DNA of 64,000 bases, from contig NZ_JAGGJU010000011.1 of assembly GCF_017873095.1 (NCBI RefSeq), positions 124,001-188,000 of the forward strand, written 5' to 3'. The position numbers were made by a program, and so were the translations under genes. This DNA comes from Heterorhizobium halophytocola (GTDB lineage: Bacteria; Pseudomonadota; Alphaproteobacteria; Rhizobiales; Rhizobiaceae). Below are positions 8,248-16,993 of the stretch, in pieces. Within the stretch, counting starts at the first letter, position 1. Every line of letters begins with the position of its first letter. A model generated the notes under the pieces. That model was given only the letters and a program-made list of their open reading frames with translations. It did not search any database and was not told the DNA's origin.

Positions 8248-9267
8248 TCAGTTGGAGGCCGCGCCGGTTTCTGCCTGCACCTGCTTGATCAGGTCTTCGC
8301 CGATGCGGCTTGCCATCTCTTCGTGCACCGGCAGCAGAACCTTCTTCCACTGGGCCCGCTCGTCGTCGGTCAGCTCGTGGAACTCGGTGGTGCCGGCATC
8401 CTTCATCGCCTGCAGCGCCTTCTCGTTCTCTTCCTTGGCGATCGAGTTGGCGTATTCGGTCGATTCCTTCATCGCCTTGTCGAGATTGCCGCGCACGTCG
8501 TCGGGCAGTTCGTCCCAGAACTTCTTGTTCACGATCACCGCATAGCCGAGATAGCCGTGGTTGGAGAGCGTGGCGAACTTCTGCACCTCGTGCATCTTCT
8601 GGGTATACATGTTGGACGGCGGGTTCTCGGTGCCGTCGACGACGCCGGTCTGCAGGCCCTGGTAGACTTCCGAGAAGGCCATGACCTGCGGCACCGCGCC
8701 AAGCGCGTTCATTTCGGCTTCCAGCACCTTGGACGACTGGATGCGCATCTTCAGGCCGAGGAAATCGTCCGGCGTGTAGAGCTTGCTGTTGGCGCTCATG
8801 ATCTTGAAGCCGTTGTCCCAGAAAGCCAGGCCCTGGATGCCCTTGGAGCCGAGCTTGTCGAGCAGTTCCTTGCCGATCGGGCCGTAGGTCACCTTGTGCA
8901 GGGCATCATAGCTCGGGAACATGAAGGGCAGGTCGAAGACCTCGAAATCCTTGATGCCGAGCGGGCCGAACTTGGCGAGCGACGGGGCCAGCATCTGCAC
9001 CGCGCCGAGCTGCAGCGCTTCCAGCTCTTCCTTGTCCTTGTAGAGCTGCGAGTTCGGGTAGACGTCGACCTTGACCGCGCCATTGGTGTATTTTTCGGCA
9101 AGTTCCTTGAACTTGTCGGCACCCTTGCCCTTCGGCGTGTCGGGCGCGACCACATGGCTGAAGCGGATCAGGATCGGGTCGGCGGCAGCGGCCGGCGATC
9201 CGGCAAGAGCCGAAAAGGCAAGCGCGCACGCGGCAACGCTGCCGAGAAAATGACGGCGGTCGAACAT
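8248..9267 (-). CDS. dctP: TRAP dicarboxylate transporter substrate-binding protein DctP
   Basis: Periplasmic binding protein of the TRAP system, 339 residues. The leader MFDRRHFLGS resembles a twin-arginine motif, followed by a hydrophobic core and an alanine-rich cleavage region near residue 29. The mature protein opens with IRFSHVVAPDTPKGKGADKF and contains MRIQSSKVLEAEMNALGA, whose arginine corresponds to the carboxylate-binding residue of DctP proteins, then AFSEVYQGLQTGVVDGTENP. The ATG at 9267 has GGAGACA upstream; the longer open frame to 10182 runs through a divergent gene and is not used. It is the first gene of dctPQM. Confidence 0.94.
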   Translation of the reverse strand: MFDRRHFLGSVAACALAFSALAGSPAAAADPILIRFSHVVAPDTPKGKGADKFKELAEKYTNGAVKVDVYPNSQLYKDKEELEALQLGAVQMLAPSLAKFGPLGIKDFEVFDLPFMFPSYDALHKVTYGPIGKELLDKLGSKGIQGLAFWDNGFKIMSANSKLYTPDDFLGLKMRIQSSKVLEAEMNALGAVPQVMAFSEVYQGLQTGVVDGTENPPSNMYTQKMHEVQKFATLSNHGYLGYAVIVNKKFWDELPDDVRGNLDKAMKESTEYANSIAKEENEKALQAMKDAGTTEFHELTDDERAQWKKVLLPVHEEMASRIGEDLIKQVQAETGAASN

Positions 9268-9357
9268 GGATTGTCTCCTCCTGTTGATGGCTGCCGGAAT
9301 CCCTCCCCTGACAGCCGGATGGCTACGGTGATAGGCCCTCGAAAAATATGGCGCTAT

Positions 9358-9371
9358 TGTGGATTTCCACA
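9358..9371. promoter_or_regulatory. Inverted repeat between dctP and dctS
   Basis: TGTGGA-TT-TCCACA is a perfect six-base inverted repeat between the divergent dctP and kinase genes, about 90 bases upstream of dctP. It is a candidate operator for the DctR-like regulator. Short repeats can arise by chance, so this is tentative. Confidence 0.3.
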
Positions 9372-9492
9372 TTTTCGCCGCCTTGCGTGGCGCGCGGCGC
9401 ATTCGCCCGTTAAGAGTGGTGCCGAGGAGAAATGTCTGCGCCCTGATCAAGGATAGCGGGCAATCGAGGAGCAGGGAGGAGAGCGGACAGCC

Positions 9493-11481
9493 GTGCGAAC
9501 GTGGCGTCGACAGCAACCATCGGGGACCGCGCCGGGCGGCGAGGTCGAGCGCGGCCGCGACCTGCTTGCCATCGTGCCGCTGGTCGCCATCCTGGTGCTC
9601 ACCATCATGGTGTCGCTGCTGCTGTGGCTGCTCGACCGCAACGAGAAGGAACGCCTGCGCACCACGCTGATCTCCGACGCGCTCTGGGTCGAGCAGACGC
9701 TGCGCTTCCAGCTGTCGATCGACGAGGACGCGATCGTCCGGCTCGCCCTCGATGACGGCCAGCACGGGATCGACCGCAGCGCGCTCGGCGACCGGGCCCG
9801 CCTGCATCTGCAGAACAACCCGGAAGTGCTGCGCATCATCCTGTTCGACGCCCGTGGCGAGCCGGTGTTCTCCGTGCCGCACAGCCTGGAACTGCAAAGC
9901 GAATATGCCAGCCGCAGTCGCAGCCTTGCCGCTGCCGCGGCCACCGTGCGCCCGGTCTATTCGCCGCTCTATACGTCGCCCAGCGGCGACCTGTTGACCG
10001 ACCTTGCGATCAGCACCACCAATGGCGGCGTATTGCTTGCCACCGTGTCGATCCGCACGCTGATCGCCCGCCAGATCCCCTGGTGGATCACCGAGAAATA
10101 CGCCGTCCAGCTGGTCGATCTCGACAATCACGTGATGGCGGAAAAGGCGCGCGTCGAACCGCCGGATGCCGAGCTCACCCACAAGATCAGCTTCGATCCG
10201 CCGCTGAGCGGTGCCTGGCTGCTGATCTCGCGCTACCGCCTGAGCAGCGATTTCTCCAACAACCTCCTGATGGGCGGCGTCTTTGGGCTGGCGCTCTTTG
10301 CCGTCTTCTCGCTACTGGTTCTCTACCGCAACGGGCTGAAGCGCCAGACGGCGGAAACGCGCCTGCGGGGCGAGATGGCCTTTCGCCGGGCGATGGAGGA
10401 AAGCCTGACGGTGGGCCTGCGCGCCCGCGACCACGAGGGCCGCATCCTCTACGTCAACAATGCCTTCTGCCAGATGACCGGCTTTAAAGCCGACCACCTG
10501 ACCGGCCACATGCCGCCCATGCCCTATTGGCGCGAGGACCGGATCGCCGAGACGCTCGCCCGCCACGATGCCCTGAACAGGAGCGGGCTGACCGTCCAGA
10601 GCTTCGAGACCAGCTTTCGTCGCAGCGACGGCAGCGAACTCGACGTGCAGGTGTTCGAGGCGCCGCTGATCGATGCCCATGGCCGCCATCGCGGCTGGAT
10701 GGGCTCGGTGATCGACATCTCCGACCAGAAGAAGGCGGCCGAGCTGTCGCGCCTGCAGGCCCAGCACATGCAGCGCACCGGACGCCTGATCACGCTCGGC
10801 GAAATGGCCTCATCGCTCGCCCACGAGCTGAACCAGCCGCTTGCCGCCATTGCCAGCTATGCCGCCGGGTCGCTCAACATCCTGCGCAATGACGGCAACC
10901 CGGCAACCGTGATCCCGGCGATCGAGAAGCTGTCGGCGCAGACCGAACGCGCCGGCCAGATCATCCGCCGCATCCAGGATTTCGTCCGCAAGCGCGATCC
11001 GAAATTCGAGGAGGTCGATCTGGCAAGCGTGATCGCCGAAACGGCCGCCTTTCTGGCCACCGACACCAGCGCGGCCAAGGCGCTGGTCACGGTCGATGCC
11101 GGCGGCGAGATGGCCCCGGTGCGCGCCGACCGCATCCTGCTGGAGCAGTTGATGCTCAATCTGATGCGCAACGGCATCGAGGCGATGACGGGTACCGGTA
11201 CCGGCCAGCCGCAGCTGGAGGTGGAACTGCGCAGCCTGCCCGGCGTTCAGGTGATCGAAATCCGGGATCGCGGCACCGGCATTTCCGACACCGTGGCCGA
11301 GCGGCTGTTCCAGCCCTTCGTCACCAGCAAGGCCGAGGGCATGGGCATGGGTCTCTCCATCTGCCGCACCATCGTCGAACTGCATCGCGGGCGGCTGGAG
11401 CACCGGCCCAATCCGGGCGGCGGCACGATCTTCTCGGTCATCCTTCCCGAACCCGAGGCGGAAAGGCCGGCAGCCGAATGA
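9493..11481 (+). CDS. dctS: PAS-containing sensor histidine kinase, DctS-like
   Basis: Membrane sensor kinase of 662 residues, translated from GTG at 9493 with GGAGGAG about ten bases upstream. A membrane segment lies at residues 22-42, a large periplasmic sensor domain at about 43-255, and a second membrane segment at 256-278. A PAS domain (about 295-415, with GRILYVNNAFCQMTGF) follows. The phosphotransfer domain has SSLAHELNQPLAAIASYA with His444. The ATPase domain shows NLMRNGIEAM and GMGMGLSICRTIVE. This architecture matches DctS of Rhodobacter capsulatus, which controls DctPQM, and the divergent dctPQM supports the same job here. It overlaps the regulator gene by four bases. Confidence 0.87.
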   Translation: MRTWRRQQPSGTAPGGEVERGRDLLAIVPLVAILVLTIMVSLLLWLLDRNEKERLRTTLISDALWVEQTLRFQLSIDEDAIVRLALDDGQHGIDRSALGDRARLHLQNNPEVLRIILFDARGEPVFSVPHSLELQSEYASRSRSLAAAAATVRPVYSPLYTSPSGDLLTDLAISTTNGGVLLATVSIRTLIARQIPWWITEKYAVQLVDLDNHVMAEKARVEPPDAELTHKISFDPPLSGAWLLISRYRLSSDFSNNLLMGGVFGLALFAVFSLLVLYRNGLKRQTAETRLRGEMAFRRAMEESLTVGLRARDHEGRILYVNNAFCQMTGFKADHLTGHMPPMPYWREDRIAETLARHDALNRSGLTVQSFETSFRRSDGSELDVQVFEAPLIDAHGRHRGWMGSVIDISDQKKAAELSRLQAQHMQRTGRLITLGEMASSLAHELNQPLAAIASYAAGSLNILRNDGNPATVIPAIEKLSAQTERAGQIIRRIQDFVRKRDPKFEEVDLASVIAETAAFLATDTSAAKALVTVDAGGEMAPVRADRILLEQLMLNLMRNGIEAMTGTGTGQPQLEVELRSLPGVQVIEIRDRGTGISDTVAERLFQPFVTSKAEGMGMGLSICRTIVELHRGRLEHRPNPGGGTIFSVILPEPEAERPAAE

Positions 11482-12113
11482 GCGAAAGACCCGACTTCCT
11501 GAAGAAGGCCACCGTCTATCTCGTCGACGACGAACCGGTGATCCGCGACGCCTTGAGCTTCCTGTTCATGTCGCGCGGCCTGAAGGTGACGGCGCTCGAC
11601 AGCGGCGAGGCCCTGCTCGACGCCGTGCCGCTCGATCCGCTCGCCTGCGTCATTCTCGACATGCGCATGGAGGGGCTTTCGGGGCTGGAGACCTTCTACC
11701 GGCTGAAATCGACGGAAACCGAGGTGCCGGTAATCTTCCTGACGGGCCATGGCGACGTGCCGATCGCCGTCGAGGCATTGAAATCCGGCGCCACCGACTT
11801 CATCGAAAAACCGTTCAACGACAACCAGTTGGTCAATACCGTTCTGAAATGCCTCGAACTGCGTGACAGCGAACTCGACGTCTCCCGCGACAAGGCCGCG
11901 ATCGAGAAGCAGTACCGCGAACTGTCTGCCCGCGAACTCGACGTTTTGCGCCTGCTACTGGCCGGCCGGCTGAACAAGCAGATCGCCGACGAACTGGCGA
12001 TCTCGATGCGCACCGTCGAGGTCCACCGCGCGCGGATCCTCGCCAAGATGGGCGTGCGCAACGCCATCGAACTCGCCGCCACCTTGGCCTCCCACGGCAT
12101 CACGGTCGGTTAG
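11478..12113 (+). CDS. dctR: FixJ/NarL-type response regulator, DctR-like
   Basis: Response regulator of 211 residues. The receiver domain has the acidic pair D17/D18, phosphoacceptor D61 (in CVILDMRMEG), a conserved threonine in FLTGHGD and a lysine in FIEKPF. A LuxR-type helix-turn-helix covers about residues 145-205, with LSARELDVLRLLLAG, NKQIADELAIS and RTVEVHRARILAKM. The start overlaps the kinase stop as ATGA. It is most likely the partner of the kinase and activator of the divergent dctPQM. Rhodobacter DctR also belongs to this FixJ-like subgroup, unlike the sigma-54-dependent DctD of the rhizobial DctA system. Confidence 0.88.
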   Translation: MSERPDFLKKATVYLVDDEPVIRDALSFLFMSRGLKVTALDSGEALLDAVPLDPLACVILDMRMEGLSGLETFYRLKSTETEVPVIFLTGHGDVPIAVEALKSGATDFIEKPFNDNQLVNTVLKCLELRDSELDVSRDKAAIEKQYRELSARELDVLRLLLAGRLNKQIADELAISMRTVEVHRARILAKMGVRNAIELAATLASHGITVG

Positions 12114-12155
12114 GCAAGCGGCAGCACGCCGCTGCCCCCGTCTCCTAAACACAGA

Positions 12156-12186
12156 CATCCCCGCACGACGCCGTCGCACGGGGATG
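12156..12186. terminator. Hairpin between convergent dctR and tautomerase gene
   Basis: Outer arms CATCCCCG (12156-12163) and CGGGGATG (12179-12186), with further pairing inside, lie 43 bases after the dctR stop and 24 bases before the end of the convergent tautomerase gene. There is no long U-tract, so it is a possible shared terminator only. Confidence 0.4.
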
Positions 12187-12209
12187 CCGTCATTGCCGCA
12201 GACTGCGGT

Positions 12210-12422
12210 TCAGTCCTTCGCCCGATACTCTTGCGGGATGGTGAACACTTCGTCGGCGCGGGTGTAGCCGCCGTCCTTCACCTCCTCGATCAGCACCATG
12301 GTGTGCGGCCGGGCAGCCTCGGTGAAATACTCGACCAGCATCTCGGTCGTGCGATGGGCGATCTCGGCCTTCTGGCCTTGGCTCAGCGCGCCTTCCGGCG
12401 TCTTGATATTGACGAATGGCAT
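12210..12422 (-). CDS. 4-oxalocrotonate tautomerase family protein
   Basis: Small enzyme of 70 residues in the tautomerase superfamily. The mature N-terminal proline, the catalytic base of the family, is present directly after the initiator methionine (MPFVNIKTPEGALSQGQK). The following pattern of QKAEIAHRTTEMLVEYF and a central VLIEEV strand matches 4-OT subunits of 60-76 residues. It lies 24 bases after an SDR gene and ends a three-gene minus-strand operon (SDR, SDR, tautomerase), which suggests a role in processing a small carbonyl or enol compound. The actual substrate cannot be inferred. Confidence 0.83.
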   Translation of the reverse strand: MPFVNIKTPEGALSQGQKAEIAHRTTEMLVEYFTEAARPHTMVLIEEVKDGGYTRADEVFTIPQEYRAKD

Positions 12423-12446
12423 GTGATGTCTCCTTTGTCTGTTCTT

Positions 12447-13349
12447 TCAGGGTTTCGAGGGATGGAGGAGGTCGGCAAGGCCGATCCGTTCCTGCAATTG
12501 CGCACGCATGCGGTCGGCGACCGCATTGACCACGTCCGCCCCGTCTTCGGACGGATCGACATGGACGCGAAACGGCCTTTTCCCATGCGGCAGGGCGACG
12601 ACGGCGGCCACCGCCCGGGCCACCTCTTGCGGGTCGGCATCCGCGGGCTCGAGCTTCGCCAGCCCCTCCAGCGCCACCGTGTCGGTGCCGGCATAGGGAC
12701 CATCGAAGTAGGCCGCAGCCACAGCCGCGTCTGCCGGCTGCATGGCATGGGCGAAATGCTGCGTGCCTTGCGTGAAGGCACCGGGCACCACGATCACCGT
12801 TTCGATGTCGAAGCGGGCAAGCTCGAGCGCAGAGGACTGCGCCAGCGCGTCCATGCCCGCCTTGGCGGCGAAATAGGGCGCGAGGAAGGGCGGCGTGCCG
12901 CCCCTTGTGCTCGACGAGCCGATCCACACCATCAGCCCCTCGCCGGTCTCGCGCATCCAGGGCAGCAGCGCGCGGTTCAGCCGGTGGGCACCCACGACAT
13001 TGACGTCATAGAGCTGCAGCAGCTGCTCGGGCGAGAACGCCTCGGCCGGGCCGAAACCCATATGGCCGGCATTGTGGATCACCACGTCCAGCCGCGGCGT
13101 GCGGTTGGCGATGAACTCGACGGCGGCCGAGACCGACGTCTCGGAGGTGATGTCGAGCGCCACCGGCACGATCGAAAGCCCCTCGGCCGCGTTCAGCGCG
13201 TCGATCTCGGCGACCGGCCGGCCCTCATGCGCATCGAGATCGCGCATCGAGGCGAACACGGTATGGCCGGCCCTGGCCAGCGCCCGGGCGATCATCGCGC
13301 CGAAGCCGCTCGACGCGCCGGTCACGAGGATGGTCTTGCTGTCCGTCAT
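12447..13349 (-). CDS. SDR-family oxidoreductase
   Basis: Short-chain dehydrogenase/reductase of 300 residues. The nucleotide-binding motif TGASSGFG lies near residue 12, NAG in VVIHNAGHMGFG near 90, and the catalytic YxxxK in APYFAAKAGMDAL near 160, with serines of IGSSSTRGG just upstream. The C-terminal extension after about residue 240 is longer than in classical 250-residue members. I chose the ATG at 13349, preceded by GAGGGGGG on the minus strand, rather than the in-frame start at 13376 inside the upstream gene. It is the second gene of the SDR-SDR-tautomerase operon, ten bases after the first SDR. Substrate unknown. Confidence 0.85.
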   Translation of the reverse strand: MTDSKTILVTGASSGFGAMIARALARAGHTVFASMRDLDAHEGRPVAEIDALNAAEGLSIVPVALDITSETSVSAAVEFIANRTPRLDVVIHNAGHMGFGPAEAFSPEQLLQLYDVNVVGAHRLNRALLPWMRETGEGLMVWIGSSSTRGGTPPFLAPYFAAKAGMDALAQSSALELARFDIETVIVVPGAFTQGTQHFAHAMQPADAAVAAAYFDGPYAGTDTVALEGLAKLEPADADPQEVARAVAAVVALPHGKRPFRVHVDPSEDGADVVNAVADRMRAQLQERIGLADLLHPSKP

Positions 13350-13359
13350 GACGCCCCCC

Positions 13360-14103
13360 TCAGACCACGCCGCCATTGGCGCGGATCACCTGGCCGCTCA
13401 CCCACTGGCCGTCGGGACCGGCGAGGAACGAGACCACGCGGGCGATGTCGTCCGGCTGGCCGAAGCGCTTCTGCGGGTTCTGGCCGCGCAGCTGCGCCAG
13501 CAGTTCCTCCGACTTGCCGTTGAGGAAGAGCTCGGTCTCGACCGGCCCCGGCGCCACGGCATTCACCGTGATCTTCCGCCCGCCGAGTTCCTTGGCGAGG
13601 ATATGCGTCATCGTCTCGACCGCCGCCTTGGTCGCGGCATAGACGCCGTAGCCCGGCAGCTTCATGCCGACGACCGAGGTCGAAAAACTGATGATCCGGC
13701 CGCCGTCGGCAAGCCGGTTCGCCGCCTCGCGCATGCCGCGGAACACGCCGCCGACATTGATTGCCATGTGCTGCTCGAAATCGGCGTCGCTGACGTTTGC
13801 GAGCGGCGAAAGCTTCATGATGCCGGCATTGTTGACGAGGATGCCGACCGGGCCGAAAGCCTTTTCGGCCGCGTCGAACAGGCGCGTGATCCCGTCGGCA
13901 ACGCCGATATCGGCTTGAACCGCAACCGCCCGGCCGCCGGCAGCCTCGATCTCGGCCACGACGCCCGCCGCTTCTTCCGCACCGCGGGCATAGTTGACGA
14001 CAACCGCATGGCCGTCCCTGGCGAGACGCCTGGCGATCGCAGCACCGATCCCCTTGGACGAACCGGTGACGATGGCGGTGGTGGGGTGAACTGTCTCGGT
14101 CAT
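13360..14103 (-). CDS. SDR-family oxidoreductase (3-oxoacyl-ACP-reductase-like)
   Basis: Classical SDR of 247 residues. The cofactor motif TGSSKGIG lies near residue 13, LVNNAGIMKLS near 88, and the catalytic serine in SFSTSVVG and YxxxK in GVYAATKAAVETM near 155-160. The C-terminal SGQVIRANGGVV is typical of the FabG-like group. The ATG at 14103 was preferred over the longer frame to 14148 because the Rossmann strand begins directly after it. It heads the SDR-SDR-tautomerase operon and is divergent from a LysR-type gene 109 bases away, its probable regulator. The substrate is unknown. Confidence 0.87.
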   Translation of the reverse strand: MTETVHPTTAIVTGSSKGIGAAIARRLARDGHAVVVNYARGAEEAAGVVAEIEAAGGRAVAVQADIGVADGITRLFDAAEKAFGPVGILVNNAGIMKLSPLANVSDADFEQHMAINVGGVFRGMREAANRLADGGRIISFSTSVVGMKLPGYGVYAATKAAVETMTHILAKELGGRKITVNAVAPGPVETELFLNGKSEELLAQLRGQNPQKRFGQPDDIARVVSFLAGPDGQWVSGQVIRANGGVV

Positions 14104-14212
14104 GGAAAAATCTCCTGTGCTTGGTGTCTGGCAACAGAGATATTCCACCGGAGATCAAAAACAATCACCCGGCAATTGACATATGAATTCGTCTGTGGCG
14201 AACAATATCGGG

Positions 14213-15148
14213 ATGGACCGTCTCGACCGCATGCAGCTCTTCACCCGCGTCGTCGAACGCCGCAGCTTTTCCGCCGCGGCCGCAGACCTTTCGCTTGCCC
14301 GCTCCACCGCCACCGAGGCGATCAAGCAGCTGGAGGCCGATATCGGCGTGCGCCTGCTGGAGCGCACCACCCGCCATGTCACGCCGACGCTCGACGGCGA
14401 GGCCTATTACCGCCGCTGCCTGCAGATCCTGGCCGACATCGAGGATGCCGACAGCGCCTTTCGCGATGCAAAGCCCCGCGGCCTGCTGCGCATCGACGCC
14501 CATCCGCTCCTGACCCGCACCTTCCTGTTGCCGGAGCTCGGCAGCTTCCTCGCCCGCTATCCCGACCTCGACCTGCATATCGGCCAGGGTGACCGGCTGG
14601 TCGATCTGGTGCGCGAAGGCGTCGACTGCGTGCTGCGCGCCGGCGAACTCACCGACAGCGGCCTGATCGCAAGGCGTCTTGCAACGATCACCGAGGTCAC
14701 CTGCGCCAGCCCCGATTATCTCGCCCGCCACGGCACGCCCGAGAGCCTGAAGGACCTGGAGGGCCATCTCTGCGTCGGCTTCCAGTCCTCGCGCACCGGC
14801 GAGATCCTGCCGCTCGAATTCCTGGAAATGCCGCAGAACGCCCGGACACCGTCGCCCGCCCCGGCCTATGCGGGAAAAATCCGTGATGTGCGCTTGCCAA
14901 GCCGGGTCAGCGTCAACAATTCCGACACGATGACGGATCTGGCGCTGCTCGGCTTCGGCCTTTTCCAGGCGCCGCGCTACCGGCTGGACGAACACCTGAA
15001 GGCGGGCCGCCTCGTCGAGGTGCTGCCCCGGCATCCGCCCTCGCCCACCCCGCTCTCGGCGCTCTACCCGCAGAACCGCCACACCGCCGCCCGCGTGCGC
15101 GTCTTCCTCGACTGGGCCGCCGGCATTTTTGCCAACGCCGCGATCTGA
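14213..15148 (+). CDS. LysR-family transcriptional regulator
   Basis: LysR-type regulator, 311 residues from the ATG at 14213, where the common opening MDRLDRMQLFTRVVERRSF begins. The helix-turn-helix occupies about residues 5-65 (SFSAAAADLSLARSTATEAI, RLLERTTRHVTPT), and the effector-binding domain about 85-295. An ATG ten codons upstream (14183) is possible, but TTGACA at 14176-14181 with AACAAT some 19 bases later could be a promoter lying over it, which would favour the shorter protein. It is divergent from the SDR-SDR-tautomerase operon and, by LysR habit, probably regulates it. No ligand can be named. Confidence 0.86.
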   Translation: MDRLDRMQLFTRVVERRSFSAAAADLSLARSTATEAIKQLEADIGVRLLERTTRHVTPTLDGEAYYRRCLQILADIEDADSAFRDAKPRGLLRIDAHPLLTRTFLLPELGSFLARYPDLDLHIGQGDRLVDLVREGVDCVLRAGELTDSGLIARRLATITEVTCASPDYLARHGTPESLKDLEGHLCVGFQSSRTGEILPLEFLEMPQNARTPSPAPAYAGKIRDVRLPSRVSVNNSDTMTDLALLGFGLFQAPRYRLDEHLKAGRLVEVLPRHPPSPTPLSALYPQNRHTAARVRVFLDWAAGIFANAAI

Positions 15149-15218
15149 AGCCCGGGCAAGCTTTCGGCCCGGTCCCGCGAGGCCCGCCCCCCGTGCGCCC
15201 CCGCGAAAAACCGCCGCC

Positions 15219-15635
15219 TCAGTCGGCCGGTTCGAACCGCAGAATGCCGGCGATCCGCGAGCGTCCGGTGTCGTTCGGATGCGCCACCCCGTCGGTCACC
15301 TCGACGGCTTGAAAGTCGAAGGGGCTGACGCCTGCAAGGCAGGCCACGTTGATGCCGAACTGGCTCGGATCGGAGCGCCGCTGGTGGTGGGTATAGATGC
15401 CGCAGACCGAGCAGAAATAGTGCTTCGCCGTGCCGGTATTGAACTGGTAGAGCGTCAGGTGCTCCTTACCCTCGACGATCTCGAAATCCTCAAGCCGCGC
15501 CGACACCGCGATCGCGCCGCGCATGCGGCAATAGGAACAGGTGCAGCGGCGAATGGTATTGAACCCGTCCGCCAGCCGCACCCGAAACCGGATAGCCCCG
15601 CAATGACACGCGCCGTTGTGTGGATCCGTGGTCAT
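15219..15635 (-). CDS. GFA-family (CENP-V/GFA fold) zinc protein
   Basis: Protein of 138 residues in the GFA superfamily, beta-fold proteins with structural zinc sites. The cysteine pattern is clear: GACHCGAIRFRV near residue 9, CTCSYCRMRG near 32-37 and HYFCSVCGIYTHH near 72-78. The family was named after glutathione-dependent formaldehyde-activating enzyme, but most members have no proven activity. It stands alone, convergent with the LysR gene, and its 5' end borders the AT-rich insert that begins about 20 bases upstream of its start. It appears intact. Confidence 0.84.
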   Translation of the reverse strand: MTTDPHNGACHCGAIRFRVRLADGFNTIRRCTCSYCRMRGAIAVSARLEDFEIVEGKEHLTLYQFNTGTAKHYFCSVCGIYTHHQRRSDPSQFGINVACLAGVSPFDFQAVEVTDGVAHPNDTGRSRIAGILRFEPAD

Positions 15636-15930
15636 GTGATGTCTCCTCGTGGTGGGTGCGGCAAGGCTAGCAACATCTTAGCCCTTCAATCAAATGCCTT
15701 TGACACCCATCCGTTGAAGATATCGCGAAGACGAACGATGATTATATAATTACAACCCCCGACAGCATGCTAAAATTACGTACATTTACTTATTTAATTC
15801 ACTGGATGATTTATTTTAATTGCCTTACACATAAAGCTCAATAATGTGACATTGAAGAACACAGTGTCGAACATAAGAGAGACCGTATCCCAAGCCGCTG
15901 GACTAGTTAAAAGATCGCTGGAGAAAAAAC
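15636..15930. other. AT-rich left flank of the foreign insert
   Basis: Base composition changes abruptly to AT-rich at about 15,665-15,740. No gene is assigned. A GTG-initiated frame from 15846 overlaps the next gene in another phase and runs through A-runs of six and seven bases; I see no ribosome site for it. No integrase, tRNA end or clear direct repeat shared with the right flank was found by eye. Confidence 0.6.
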
Positions 15931-16956
15931 ATGGCTGCAAAAAAAGGATTGGCTTTTGTACCTTTGGGACACGAACTAATCGCCGAGATGAAGTTAACAG
16001 CGATAGAGAGCAACATAAAGGAAATAATAAGCGAAATTGAGCGAAAAACAAGAAAGCCCGACAAGCAATTTACAATAAAACTGAGTTCACACTCGAATAA
16101 AAATAGACCAAATAGCCGCGTATTGCAATCCTTACTCGAAGGAGACACGAACGAATCGATAAAGCTTATCTATAGCGATAAAGAAATAGACAACAATTCC
16201 ATATCTCTATATTTTTCAAATAACACATTGATAACAATTATACAAGAAGTCGACACATACACGACAATAACGCCGGTTGAAAACGCAACAGGATGTAAAA
16301 TATTTGTTCAAAAAGAGGATTCGAAAAGAATAATTGAAGATATATTTATTGATATTTACCTATTATATCTATCCATACAGAATTCTGACGCAATATCGGC
16401 ACTGATGACAGAAAGGCAAGGACTAGCCAACTTATTCGGCGAGGAGAAGGGATTTTTTCTCAAAAACGCCAATAGAAGCTACATCTCCAACGTCGCGAAA
16501 GATGCCGGCTATGCGCCAATTTCCGCACTAAACAAATACCCCCACGAGGACAAGGAAGGACGGGCTGATTCCGCAATTAAGATCTGGTCTGAATTTCAAG
16601 AATCACTAACATATTCCGATATACTCAGATATGAAAATGGCCAAACTTACTTAAGTAACATTGAGATGCTTAAGTCCATCCCCGGCATTGGTGGTCAACT
16701 ATCTATAAATAAAATAAAAAATGCCACAAAGGGGCTACCCGAAGGTAAATATGTATTTTTGTTATTGGTTAGAGCGGGCGCTATAAGAACAAACCCAAAA
16801 ATCAGAAATAAAATAGAATTTATTTTCGGAAAAAATGCCAAAAGAAACAAATTCATAATACGTCCCATTGACGCATATTCTGCAGAAAGGCATGTAATAC
16901 GTGATTTAATCAGCAGTGGTCATATTTTTGCGCAAGAGATTCAGATAACGTCCTAG
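15931..16956 (+). CDS. Unrecognised protein, first gene of the AT-rich insert
   Basis: Predicted protein of 341 residues that I do not recognise. It has no signal peptide or membrane segment and looks soluble, rich in lysine, asparagine and isoleucine as expected from its AT-rich codons. A beta-rich part covers roughly residues 90-135 (SISLYFSNNTLITIIQEVDTY onward), a helical part 135-235, and KSIPGIGGQLSINKIKNATK lies near 250. The start at 15931 is supported by GGAG eight bases upstream. The next gene begins 37 bases after the stop on the same strand with its own ribosome site, so the two are probably co-transcribed. Codon use differs sharply from both flanks, which indicates acquisition by transfer. 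Confidence 0.72.
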   Translation: MAAKKGLAFVPLGHELIAEMKLTAIESNIKEIISEIERKTRKPDKQFTIKLSSHSNKNRPNSRVLQSLLEGDTNESIKLIYSDKEIDNNSISLYFSNNTLITIIQEVDTYTTITPVENATGCKIFVQKEDSKRIIEDIFIDIYLLYLSIQNSDAISALMTERQGLANLFGEEKGFFLKNANRSYISNVAKDAGYAPISALNKYPHEDKEGRADSAIKIWSEFQESLTYSDILRYENGQTYLSNIEMLKSIPGIGGQLSINKIKNATKGLPEGKYVFLLLVRAGAIRTNPKIRNKIEFIFGKNAKRNKFIIRPIDAYSAERHVIRDLISSGHIFAQEIQITS

Positions 16957-16993
16957 CGGATTAAAATTTCCGCACAAGATAAACGAGGTCGTC

